This document shows positions 1 to 6,648 of a stretch of DNA of 19,615 bases, one piece after another. The stretch spans positions 3,903 through 23,517 of the forward strand of contig DCFX01000005.1 in NCBI GenBank assembly GCA_002314445.1, written 5' to 3'. This stretch comes from Treponema sp. UBA1793. Its GTDB lineage: Bacteria; Spirochaetota; Spirochaetia; Treponematales; Treponemataceae. Under the pieces are notes generated by a model, which saw only the letters and a list, made by a program, of their open reading frames with translations, was not told the origin of the DNA and did no database searches. The translations under genes were made by a program, and so were the position numbers. The stretch's first letter is position 1, and each line of letters opens with the position of its first letter.

Positions 1-55
1 CTGCGATACCTTTAGAGAACAATATACCCCGCTGCTTACGGCGGGGTTATTGATT
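1..55 (+). repeat. Structured dispersed repeat, copy 1 (3' part, cut by window edge)
   Basis: This stretch aligns without gaps to 10412-10466. It shares CTGCGA-ACCTT, then GAGAACAA-ATACC, then a GC-rich hairpin, then TGATT. The hairpin here pairs 27-32 (CCCCGC) with 41-46 (GCGGGG) around an 8-base loop. One stem pair differs between copies in a compensatory way: C29-G44 here, T-A in copy 2. The strand is defined by copy 2's orientation. Its right end sits 2-3 bases before the stop codon of the minus-strand PAP2 gene. It resembles the terminal hairpins of IS200/IS605-type or REP/RAYT elements, but no transposase gene is present, and the left part lies outside the window. The hairpin could also serve as a transcription terminator for PAP2. 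Confidence 0.65.
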
Positions 56-57
56 GA

Positions 58-921
58 TTAAAACGTGATTACCACGTCAATTCCGCCTGGTATTGCTTCA
101 AATGCATACGGTTTTGCATGTCCCGCCTCATTGTTCTTCCTTTGAAACACATATGTATGAAGCAGCGGAATTAACAGGCCGGAAACAGTACCGACAGCCG
201 CACCCGCCAGGACGTCGGTCAGATAGTGACTGCCGCTTGCAATCCTGAGTGCGGCAGTGGCGGCGGCAAGTGTATACGAACCTGCTATAACGGGAATTGT
301 CCACGGCGAATCCGGAAAATAACTGCAGAATACAAACGTTGTAAATGCTGCACCCGTAAATGCGAGTGTGGTGTGTCCTGACGGAAATGACTGCATGTAA
401 TCTCCTTTTTCGACTTTATCTGCGGGGAAATCGGAAAAGTACATATACGGCCTGTATCGGGATATACAGTCTTTCATCATTTCCTTTATGCCCCATGAGA
501 GCATCAGCGATTCAGCATACATTGTCCCTATAGTGAGCCATTCCTTTTTTTCCGTCGTAAACAGCAGCGCAGGGGTGAGTATTGCTGAGCATGTTAAAAT
601 AGTTGATGTGTAATCGAGCGGCTTTGAATACGGACGCATGAGCAGCCTGTCGAATTGATTGACTGATGCAGCATCATATCCGTTTTCGTCCGCAAACGAT
701 ACTGTCGTCAGTTTGTTTTCAATTATTTTGGCTGTTATATCAAGTGTGAGTCCTGTTCCCAGCAGGATTCCGTCTGTTACGGGATTTAGCTGGAAAATAC
801 TATCCGAATCCGGAATCAGCGTATTTGAATCTGCCATATCAAGAGCATGCATCGTAAAAGCCGATGACAGCAGTAGTAAAATTACTGCCGGTGTTTTTCT
901 GAGTCTTACTGTACTGTTCAT
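58..921 (-). CDS. PAP2-family (type 2 phosphatidic acid phosphatase) membrane or secreted phosphatase
   Basis: 287 residues. The N-terminus has an Arg/Lys-rich start and a hydrophobic stretch (about residues 11-25) that looks like a signal peptide ending near the MHA-LD junction. All three PAP2 / acid-phosphatase motifs are present: KxxxxxxRP at residues 150-158, PSGH at 180-183, and RxxxxxHxxxD at 226-236, including the two catalytic histidines. Several hydrophobic segments surround them, so it is probably an inner-membrane enzyme acting on lipid phosphates such as phosphatidate or undecaprenyl pyrophosphate on the periplasmic side. The exact substrate cannot be read. The start is ATG 921 because an in-frame TAA lies at 934-936. 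Its own Shine-Dalgarno is weak, while a strong AGGAGG (966-971) lies upstream in front of a tiny TTG ORF. The gene ends next to the structured repeat at 1-55. Confidence 0.9.
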   Translation of the reverse strand: MNSTVRLRKTPAVILLLLSSAFTMHALDMADSNTLIPDSDSIFQLNPVTDGILLGTGLTLDITAKIIENKLTTVSFADENGYDAASVNQFDRLLMRPYSKPLDYTSTILTCSAILTPALLFTTEKKEWLTIGTMYAESLMLSWGIKEMMKDCISRYRPYMYFSDFPADKVEKGDYMQSFPSGHTTLAFTGAAFTTFVFCSYFPDSPWTIPVIAGSYTLAAATAALRIASGSHYLTDVLAGAAVGTVSGLLIPLLHTYVFQRKNNEAGHAKPYAFEAIPGGIDVVITF

Positions 922-933
922 AGTTTCGTTCTT

Positions 934-971
934 TTAGTGACAGTTGAAGCGGTGCAACTGCCTTTCCTCCT
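934..971 (-). other. Possible 7-codon leader peptide with strong ribosome site before the PAP2 gene
   Basis: On the minus strand a perfect AGGAGG (971-966) is followed after 8 bases by TTG (957-955), six further codons and TAA (936-934). The frame is the same as that of the PAP2 gene, whose ATG begins 12 bases later. This could be a coupled leader peptide, or the original start of the gene interrupted by a nonsense codon. Only the sequence arrangement is seen; translation is not shown. Confidence 0.25.
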
Positions 972-1058
972 GTAGTTTTTTGCAGTGGCAGTATGCCGTA
1001 TACGGGAGGGGGAGCCAAGAAACGATTCGTCACATTTTGTTTAAACGGGAGAATTTGA

Positions 1059-1092
1059 ATGATACTTTTCGTGTCATCTGCCTGTACGGCAG
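1059..1092 (-). terminator. Two tandem small hairpins directly after the XRE gene stop
   Basis: Immediately beyond the stop codon of the minus-strand regulator lies CTGCC-N5-GGCAG (1078-1092), then ATGATAC-TTTTC-GTGTCAT (1059-1077, one wobble pair). No long T run follows on the minus strand, so this is at best a weak intrinsic terminator or an mRNA 3'-end stabiliser. It sits between the XRE gene and the PAP2 gene, both transcribed leftward. Confidence 0.3.
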
Positions 1093-1707
1093 TTATTTAC
1101 TGTTTTTTTTGAATGAAATACCGATTTTTATGAGAAGTAAAATGAAAAGCAACGATGTTGCATACGGTTCTCTGGCTGCGGCAAAAAGTAAAATAGTTAC
1201 TGAATGCTGAATCATTGAATATATCCTGATTTTGTGCTGCCACTCTAGACTGCAGGAGAATCTGATGACTGTTTCAATAACGCCTGTTATGCAGAGCAGG
1301 CCTGTCATCAGGTAAAAAGATATCCTCATATACGAAGCTGTTGTGTAGTGCAGCAGATTGACAGCTTTTATATAGCTTCCTGTATTTTCTCCGTAGAGAG
1401 GCAGGAATATAAACGACAGAACTGAAAAATCGCATAATCCGAAAATAAAAGTTTGTAAGCCGTCTTTATCTCCGTGGCTGTCCTTTTGTTCAATGCTGCT
1501 GAGTTCACTGTCAGAAAGCAGATCATCAACCGGAACACTGAAAATTCTAGAGATATTTTTCAATGCTTCGATGTTTGGGAATCCTCGTCCGCTTTCCCAT
1601 TTTGATACGGCTGTCCGCGAAATATGCAGTTTCTCTGAAAGTTGTTCCTGTGTAAGTCCGTTTTCCTTTCTAAGTTGCTGCAATTTTTTGTTAAATTCTG
1701 TCTGCAT
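1093..1707 (-). CDS. XRE-family transcriptional regulator with C-terminal membrane domain
   Basis: 204 residues. Residues 5-62 form a Cro/C1-type helix-turn-helix: the LTQEQLSEKLHISRTAVSKWE region contains the usual turn and recognition helix, followed by the GRGFPNIEALKNIS stretch. Residues 63-85 are a charged linker. About residues 87-198 are hydrophobic with roughly four membrane segments and no recognisable enzymatic domain. Membrane-anchored XRE proteins are common in Firmicutes and spirochaetes and often control neighbouring genes; the signal is unknown. There is no Shine-Dalgarno before ATG 1707, and the predicted promoter would begin transcription within a few bases of the ATG, so the mRNA may be leaderless. 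The gene is divergent from the GNAT-YoaP gene, a plausible target together with itself. Confidence 0.88.
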   Translation of the reverse strand: MQTEFNKKLQQLRKENGLTQEQLSEKLHISRTAVSKWESGRGFPNIEALKNISRIFSVPVDDLLSDSELSSIEQKDSHGDKDGLQTFIFGLCDFSVLSFIFLPLYGENTGSYIKAVNLLHYTTASYMRISFYLMTGLLCITGVIETVIRFSCSLEWQHKIRIYSMIQHSVTILLFAAAREPYATSLLFILLLIKIGISFKKNSK

Positions 1708-1715
1708 AGACGTAT

Positions 1716-1745
1716 ATAATACATTTTGTCGCAGTGTTCTGTCCA
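1716..1745 (-). promoter_or_regulatory. Predicted sigma70-type promoter of the XRE gene
   Basis: On the minus strand TGGACA (1745-1740), an 18-base spacer and TATTAT (1721-1716) form a good vegetative promoter. Transcription would start near 1709, about two bases before the ATG at 1707, which has no Shine-Dalgarno. That makes a leaderless transcript likely. Prediction only. Confidence 0.45.
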
Positions 1746-1767
1746 GCTTGTATGCTGTGACTTTTTT

Positions 1768-1785
1768 ATGACATACAGTTGTCGT
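1768..1785. promoter_or_regulatory. Possible operator dyad between the XRE and GNAT-YoaP genes
   Basis: ATGACA-TACAGT-TGTCGT is an imperfect dyad (one T/G mismatch) in the 116-base divergent intergenic region. An XRE regulator commonly binds such sites to control itself and the divergent gene. It is short and could be chance. Confidence 0.25.
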
Positions 1786-1823
1786 AATTGGTATGATATG
1801 CTTTATAGCAAGGAGGATTTACC

Positions 1824-2582
1824 ATGAAAATAATTACACTCACACCGGAAAATATCGGACAGGAACATATCTGTTGTGCTATTGCGAATGCCGACGATAT
1901 CCAGGTAGCATCAAAAAAAGCATGGCTTTCCGCACGTATGAATGACGGACTTGTCTTTAAGAAGGGTGATGTCCGCGGGAAATGTTTTATAGAATATCTC
2001 CCTGCCGAAAGTGCATGGGCGCCTGTCGCAGCCGCCGGGTATATGTACATAGACTGCCTCTGGGTGTCGGGACAGTTCAAGGGGCAGGGATGGTCGACGC
2101 TCCTGCTGGATGAATGCATCAGCGACAGCAAAGCGAAAGGAAAAAAAGGGCTTGTCGTTCTGTCGTCCCTTAAAAAGAAACTTCCTTTTCTTTCAGATCC
2201 GTCGTATTTAAAGTATAAAGGATTTCTTGAGGCAGATACGGCGGAACCGTATTTTACTCTGATGTATCTGCCGTTTGATACCGCTGCGGAAAAACCCTGT
2301 TTCCGGCAGCAGGCAAAGAATCCGTCTACAGCGGAAAAAGGATTTGTATTGTATTATACAAACCAGTGTCCGTTTACGGCGAAATATGTGCCGCTGCTTG
2401 AGCAGGTTGCGGAAAAAAACGGAACGCATCTTACCGCACACCGCTTTGAAAGCGCATCACAGGCTCAGCAGTCCCCGTCGCCTTTTACGACGTTCAGCCT
2501 TTTTTATGAAGGCAGTTTCGTAACGCACGAAATTCAGTCGGAAAAAAAGTTTGAAGGAATTATTACCGGTTTGAAGCGGTAA
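1824..2582 (+). CDS. GNAT N-acetyltransferase with C-terminal YoaP-like domain
   Basis: 252 residues. The N-terminal half (about 1-150) is a GNAT fold: the acetyl-CoA loop is QFKGQGW at residues 84-90, preceded by the beta-strand MYIDCLWV and followed by helix STLLLDE. The C-terminal part (about 172-245) begins with the strand VLYYTNQCPFTAKYVP, whose Cys-Pro-Phe arrangement is typical of the YoaP-like domain found fused to GNATs. Substrate unknown. The start is firmly set by AAGGAGG 6-7 bases before ATG 1824. The gene is divergent from the XRE regulator and convergent with the homocysteine methyltransferase-family gene. Distance to flanking genes suggests a monocistronic unit. Confidence 0.88.
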   Translation: MKIITLTPENIGQEHICCAIANADDIQVASKKAWLSARMNDGLVFKKGDVRGKCFIEYLPAESAWAPVAAAGYMYIDCLWVSGQFKGQGWSTLLLDECISDSKAKGKKGLVVLSSLKKKLPFLSDPSYLKYKGFLEADTAEPYFTLMYLPFDTAAEKPCFRQQAKNPSTAEKGFVLYYTNQCPFTAKYVPLLEQVAEKNGTHLTAHRFESASQAQQSPSPFTTFSLFYEGSFVTHEIQSEKKFEGIITGLKR

Positions 2583-2592
2583 GACGGATATT

Positions 2593-2625
2593 ATTTCCCG
2601 TTCTTCTGCAATGCATATGGGAAAT
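2593..2625. terminator. Possible bidirectional terminator between convergent genes
   Basis: ATTTCCC (2593-2599) pairs with GGGAAAT (2619-2625) across a 19-base loop, in the 42-base gap between the convergent GNAT-YoaP and homocysteine methyltransferase genes. The last base is also the last base of the minus-strand stop codon. The stem is short and the T tracts are modest, so this is a weak call. Confidence 0.35.
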
Positions 2626-3551
2626 CAGCAGGCTGTGATTCTTTTTGCTATTTCTTCCATATGAGATGCGTCCGTTCCGCAGCAGCCGCCGAATATTTTT
2701 ATGTGTACGTATTTTGCTAAATTCATCATTTCATCTGCCAGGCTTGCTCCATCCGACGTTATTAATTCTGGGGAATTATTCAATTCTTCAGGAGACAGCG
2801 CTGACGTATTTGCCTGAATTCCGTGAAACCGTTCTTTTACAAAACGTGTGCAGTTGAACGGATGCGATAAAGCCTGTTGAAGGATTACCGGATGAATACA
2901 ATTGGCCATATAACACACTGGTTTTCGTTCTGTTGAAGCATCAATTTTTTGTACCGCGTCGCTGATTGTCGTCCCGTCTATCAGCTTTCCGTCTTTCCGT
3001 ATCATAAAACTTATAATATAGGGAAGGTCTGTATGCTCCATTGCCTTAGCCATACCTTCTGCTTCCGGCAGTGCCGGCATTATTCCTGCATACAGAAAGT
3101 CAACTCCTGCATCTCTGAACAAAGATGCCTGCCATGTATGAAATTCATAGGCGTCTTCGGCTGCCAGCGCTTCTGACGCTGTATATGCATCGCCCTTACA
3201 TCCCATCAGTCCGCCGGTGAACATTGTCGTTCCGGCATTTTTTTGTAAGGTCTGTAAGAATGCAGCGTTTTCATAGATGATTTTTTCATCATACCCGGCC
3301 TCTTTTACCCGGATATGATTTGCACGCCGGGTAGGTGTCGTTACTATGAACGGCAGATGGTGCTTTTCTGCAATATGAAGATATTCCGTGTAGATTGAAG
3401 TTAATGCGGATCTGCCTTTTTCCGTATAGATAAGGCCTGCCAGCGCCGTTTTTTCGTTAAGTTCTATATTGAACTCGTGTTTAATACGTTCCGCAACGGC
3501 TCCTTCCATGAGTATTGCATCAGCTTTGCTGTAACATGTTTCAAAATCCAT
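2625..3551 (-). CDS. Homocysteine S-methyltransferase-family protein
   Basis: About 308 residues from ATG 3551. This start is preferred because GAGG lies 8 bases upstream and the family's usual N-terminus (ILMEGAVAERIK, matching the LLDGA-type opening) begins 13 residues in. An upstream ATG at 3647 would overlap the previous gene by 89 bases. The three zinc-ligand cysteines of the family are visible: C218 in MANC and C290-C291 in GGCCGT. The family transfers a methyl group from S-methylmethionine, betaine or S-adenosylmethionine to homocysteine; the donor is not evident. Cytoplasmic. It lies 7 bases downstream of the DUF1284 gene, so the two are almost certainly co-transcribed and possibly translationally coupled. 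Confidence 0.88.
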   Translation of the reverse strand: MDFETCYSKADAILMEGAVAERIKHEFNIELNEKTALAGLIYTEKGRSALTSIYTEYLHIAEKHHLPFIVTTPTRRANHIRVKEAGYDEKIIYENAAFLQTLQKNAGTTMFTGGLMGCKGDAYTASEALAAEDAYEFHTWQASLFRDAGVDFLYAGIMPALPEAEGMAKAMEHTDLPYIISFMIRKDGKLIDGTTISDAVQKIDASTERKPVCYMANCIHPVILQQALSHPFNCTRFVKERFHGIQANTSALSPEELNNSPELITSDGASLADEMMNLAKYVHIKIFGGCCGTDASHMEEIAKRITAC

Positions 3552-3558
3552 TTCTGCC

Positions 3559-3942
3559 TCACAGGGGTGTGCAAACATCTGCGTACGTGCATATCCCTTT
3601 CTTTTTCCATTCACAGTCACCGCATATTGTATTATAGACGTCTTCACTCAGCTGTTCTGCTATTATTTTTTCTATGCCGCTGTATGAATAATTCTGTTTG
3701 TCCAGCTTCAGGTATTTCACGGTTTCCCGGTCAAGCATAGTGATTTTTCCCTGCGAACTGCATATTCCCCTGTTGTTTTCGGGACACGCGGAACAGATAC
3801 AGTCCATCCCGGAGTAGAGTTCGACGTCTGCGTTTTTTCTCAGCTGGTTAATGACTTTGCGCATGTTATCAATAAAAACGTCGGAATATCCTCTGCCTCT
3901 GAACGAACGTGTACATAAAAGATGATGCGGCCGTATTTTCAT
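3559..3942 (-). CDS. DUF1284-family cysteine-rich protein
   Basis: About 127 residues from ATG 3942, which opens with MKIRPHHLLC, the hallmark start of DUF1284 proteins. GGAG lies just two bases upstream, which is close but usable; an upstream TTG (3969) has no ribosome site. The protein carries cysteine clusters at CICSACPENNRGIC and near the C-terminus at CGDCEWKKKGICTYADVC, suggesting a metal or iron-sulfur site. Function is not established for the family. It is the first gene of a pair with the homocysteine methyltransferase-family gene. Confidence 0.85.
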   Translation of the reverse strand: MKIRPHHLLCTRSFRGRGYSDVFIDNMRKVINQLRKNADVELYSGMDCICSACPENNRGICSSQGKITMLDRETVKYLKLDKQNYSYSGIEKIIAEQLSEDVYNTICGDCEWKKKGICTYADVCTPL

Positions 3943-3978
3943 AACTCCGGTATAGCATATTTTGTTCAACAGATAAAG

Positions 3979-4092
3979 TTATTTGTGCGGAGTGGTTATT
4001 GACTGGTTTGCCGGACAGTCATCCCTGTTTAGTATATCTGCGCATTTTTCAGCTGACAGAGCCTGGTTGAACCGTCTCATTTCTCTGAACAT
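3979..4092 (-). pseudogene. Relic of a pyridoxamine 5'-phosphate oxidase-like (flavin-binding) gene
   Basis: A 37-codon ORF begins MFREMRRFNQALSAEK, which closely matches the characteristic N-terminus of small PPOx/NimA-like flavoproteins (MFREMRR-x-Q-LS). The sequence then jumps to DDCPANQSITTP, reminiscent of the DDGYPYAVP strand that normally follows about ten residues later, and stops. The remaining ~110 residues of a normal protein are missing and the DUF1284 gene starts 37 bases on. This suggests an internal deletion followed by loss of the 3' end. It could alternatively be a chance ORF; the match is from memory of the family. Confidence 0.5.
4000..4021. terminator. Small hairpin upstream of the DUF1284 gene
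   Basis: TGACTG (4000-4005) pairs with CAGTCA (4016-4021) around a 10-base loop within the PPOx relic. No T tract follows, so its role is unclear; it could be a leader hairpin for the DUF1284-methyltransferase transcript. Confidence 0.2.
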
Positions 4093-4140
4093 AAAACATC
4101 CATTTTCGGTAAAAAAAGTCGTGACGATTTTTGGAATAAT

Positions 4141-4677
4141 ATGTATATTGACTGTATGAACACAACTGAACCCGCAGAACTTTTTCCTGCATCATCTTCC
4201 GATCTTCCCGAAATATTTGATTTGTATAAAGCAGCCATTGCGCATCTTGATGAATGCGGCATGCATTTCTGGGACTTCAACCGGTATCCGAATGCTGATG
4301 ATCTGTCCGGCGATGTAGAACGCGGTGAATTATACTGTGTGCACGACAGCGGAACAGGGAGAATTGCCGCATGTGTCGTACTTAATTCCGGGTACGACGA
4401 ACAGTATAACAATGCACAGTGGAAGTATCCGTCAGAGCAGCCGCTCATTGTGCACAGACTCTGCATCCATCCTGATTTTCAGAACAGAGGACTCGGCAGG
4501 GCTGTCATGTGTGCAACAGAAGAATGGGGAAAGACACACGATTTCCACGTAATCAGACTTGATGCATACTCCGGAAATCCGGCTTCGCTTGCACTATACG
4601 GACACCTTGGTTTCCGGAAAGCAGGTGAAGCGAACTGGACAAAAGGTATGTTCTGGCTTATGGAAAAGGAAATCTGA
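4141..4677 (+). CDS. GNAT-family N-acetyltransferase
   Basis: 178 residues. The acetyl-CoA binding motif QNRGLGRAV is at residues 114-122, preceded by the strand VHRLCIHPDF and followed by RLDAYSGNPASLALYGHLGF, a typical GNAT C-terminal region with the Asn-Pro and Tyr-Gly-Phe signatures. It therefore looks like a cytoplasmic acyl-CoA transferase of the small-molecule or peptide type; substrate unknown. GGA 5 bases upstream weakly supports ATG 4141; ATG 4156 is an alternative. Its last 20 bases overlap the 3' end of the convergent diguanylate cyclase gene. Confidence 0.87.
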   Translation: MYIDCMNTTEPAELFPASSSDLPEIFDLYKAAIAHLDECGMHFWDFNRYPNADDLSGDVERGELYCVHDSGTGRIAACVVLNSGYDEQYNNAQWKYPSEQPLIVHRLCIHPDFQNRGLGRAVMCATEEWGKTHDFHVIRLDAYSGNPASLALYGHLGFRKAGEANWTKGMFWLMEKEI

Positions 4678-5827
4678 AAAGCTCTGCATGATCTTTGTAA
4701 TCGTTTACACTTTCCCCCTCTATATATCCGGCAGCCTGATTGCGTCCTGATTTTTTTGCAGTATAAAGTGCTGTATCTGCCTGTTTTATAAGCTTTTCAT
4801 AGTGCTTGTCAGAGATTTCATGCAAAAAAGAATAACCTGCACTGATTGTGACTATTTTGGGCAGAGAAACTTTATAAGGAATCTTCAGGGCTCTGATAGT
4901 TTTGACAAGATTTGCAGCAAGCGTATCAAGCATGATGCCGTTCTGTTCCCTTGTCATGACAAGAAATTCTTCTCCGCCGTATCTGAATACATCAAATTTA
5001 AAATCGACTCCGTAATCTCTGAGAAAGCAGCCGATCTGTTTCAGGACTTTGTCTCCGGCCTGATGTCCGTATGTATCGTTGTATGTTTTGAAATTATCAA
5101 TGTCTATCATGATTGCTCCTGTATATGGATCCTGACATGCCGGTTTTTCACATGCAGCCAGAGATTCAAACAGACTGCGGCGGTTCGGTATGCCGGTGAG
5201 CGTGTCGATATTTCTTTCTATCCGGCATATACGCTGATTTTCAAAATCAGAAAGCTTTGACAGGCGCGATACACTTCCGATTATAAGCGACAGAATGCAG
5301 AAGACAAAAGCATTTGCAATATCACGAACAGCATATAATCTCGGCTCGAAATAATATGCACACAAAATAAAAATTATTGTTAAAATAATAATATACCCGT
5401 TAATGCGGTAAAAATAATCTATCGTTAATATTGAAAAAATGAGAATCATACCGCAGAAAGCTACGGCTGAGCCTTCTCCGTTATTAAGAAAAATGGCATC
5501 CTCGCAGGACATCCACAGGGAAATAGTATATAGTATATAATGAAAAGGAAGAGACGACAGCGTATGTTTCTTCAGAAAGAGAACTGCAAAAAGATATAAT
5601 AATCCGCCGCTGACGGCAGATATGGAGTAGACTATTCTTCCGCTGTTCAGTTCAGAGAAAAGGAAGGTAAAACCAGCAAGAATCGTCATTAATATAAAAA
5701 ACAGCAATGCGCTGTTTTTAAATATTATATAGTTCTGCTCCCGTATGCGCTCCCTGTTATTTTCAATATCGGTTTTCTGTTTTTCATGTTTCTCTTTGTC
5801 AAATAAATATCTTAGCATTTTTACCAT
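4658..5827 (-). CDS. Membrane-bound diguanylate cyclase (GGDEF domain)
   Basis: 389 residues. About residues 40-187 contain roughly six hydrophobic membrane segments with no recognised sensor fold. The GGDEF domain occupies about 205-368. It has DTLTGIPNRR at 208-217, the metal-binding MIDIDNFKTYND region at about 240-251, and the active-site GGEEF at 284-288, an accepted active variant. It should make cyclic di-GMP from two GTP at the inner membrane. The RxxD product-inhibition site expected just before the active loop is absent (DFKF in that place), so feedback inhibition may be lost. The 3' end overlaps the convergent GNAT gene by 20 bases. A TATAAT on the minus strand at 5874-5869 may be its promoter's -10 box. 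Confidence 0.93.
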   Translation of the reverse strand: MVKMLRYLFDKEKHEKQKTDIENNRERIREQNYIIFKNSALLFFILMTILAGFTFLFSELNSGRIVYSISAVSGGLLYLFAVLFLKKHTLSSLPFHYILYTISLWMSCEDAIFLNNGEGSAVAFCGMILIFSILTIDYFYRINGYIIILTIIFILCAYYFEPRLYAVRDIANAFVFCILSLIIGSVSRLSKLSDFENQRICRIERNIDTLTGIPNRRSLFESLAACEKPACQDPYTGAIMIDIDNFKTYNDTYGHQAGDKVLKQIGCFLRDYGVDFKFDVFRYGGEEFLVMTREQNGIMLDTLAANLVKTIRALKIPYKVSLPKIVTISAGYSFLHEISDKHYEKLIKQADTALYTAKKSGRNQAAGYIEGESVNDYKDHAELFRFPFP

Positions 5828-5973
5828 AATTTCCGCCGGGCTTGCCTAAACTTTTTTTCTTCACCACAATTATAATAATGGTAATCAGTTGTTGCGGCAA
5901 TACCGGAAGGGCAGCAGCATGATAAAATGTCTGATATCCCCTGTTTAAAGGGAACTCTTCGTGCGGTATTTAT

Positions 5974-6441
5974 TTACGGATTTTCTGCAGCAGCCGCAAT
6001 ATCTGCAATCATGCTTTCGTGAACTTTCATGTGTGAATAATAATCACTGACAAGAAATTCCAGTGGAAGAGGACTGCCGCCGTTTTCCCGCTGCCAGGTA
6101 TGTGCAAGGCTGTCTTTCTGTATATTACCGATAAGTTCAATAAGGTATTCGTTGTACAGTTTCCAAAAAAGAATCAGCTGGCCGAATTTCATCAGTCTGA
6201 TGTCTGACGCAGTCACCCACTGTTCCGCTTCGTAGCCGGGTAGCTCGACATTCTGTGCGAGCTGCAGCCGGACAAACCTCTGGTGGTTGTTCGACGCCGA
6301 ATCGATAAGATGCGCGACATGATTTCTGATTGTCCACGTGTCGGCATCCGTATGTACGTCTGCAATAGTTGTACAGCGGATAAGTAATCCGTAAAAGTCA
6401 GTTATCTGATTCTGATACGCATCTGTCGGAAAGTATCCCAT
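5974..6441 (-). CDS. DinB-fold (DinB/YfiT-like) putative metal-dependent protein
   Basis: 155 residues with the four-helix DinB pattern: the helix-end motif WTIRNHVAHLIDS near residue 44, a long middle helix, and a C-terminal DYYSHMKVHE motif with H137 and H141. The three histidines (H44, H137, H141) fit the usual metal triad. Members act as thiol-dependent transferases or have unknown roles; no specific reaction can be named. The start is firm: GGAGG lies 7 bases upstream. A promoter is predicted just upstream at 6460-6488. Confidence 0.8.
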   Translation of the reverse strand: MGYFPTDAYQNQITDFYGLLIRCTTIADVHTDADTWTIRNHVAHLIDSASNNHQRFVRLQLAQNVELPGYEAEQWVTASDIRLMKFGQLILFWKLYNEYLIELIGNIQKDSLAHTWQRENGGSPLPLEFLVSDYYSHMKVHESMIADIAAAAENP

Positions 6442-6459
6442 TTTCTGCCTCCGCGGGAC

Positions 6460-6488
6460 ATAATAAAAGGTTGCTGCAGGATTGTACA
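6460..6488 (-). promoter_or_regulatory. Predicted promoter of the DinB-fold gene
   Basis: On the minus strand TGTACA (6488-6483), a 17-base spacer and TATTAT (6465-6460) sit about 19 bases before the ATG at 6441, with the GGAGG ribosome site between. The rest of the 6442-6648 gap shows no gene or repeat I can support. Confidence 0.4.
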
Positions 6489-6648
6489 GAGATTGCAGGG
6501 GGAACTTACGTACGCAGAACTATACGAAACTATAATATATTTATTTTAACAGAATCAGGCGGTGCGGAAAGTTTGATTTGTATACAGCATGTGTCCGAAT
6601 ATGAGTATTTCGATTCGCCCGTTGATGTATGCGGACTATATTTTGCAG

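Noticed and set aside
996..1005. Palindrome CCGTATACGG also present at 15365-15374, with ATG before it in both
   Set aside because: A 13-base match is expected a few times by chance in 20 kb, and the second site lies in codons 1-5 of the GH43 gene.
944..1210. 88-codon plus-strand frame between PAP2 and XRE genes
   Set aside because: Half of it overlaps the XRE coding sequence antisense; no ribosome site or similarity is seen.
3559..3647. Longer N-terminus of the homocysteine methyltransferase gene starting at ATG 3647
   Set aside because: It would overlap the DUF1284 gene by 89 bases and adds no family sequence; ATG 3551 has a good ribosome site and the right N-terminus.
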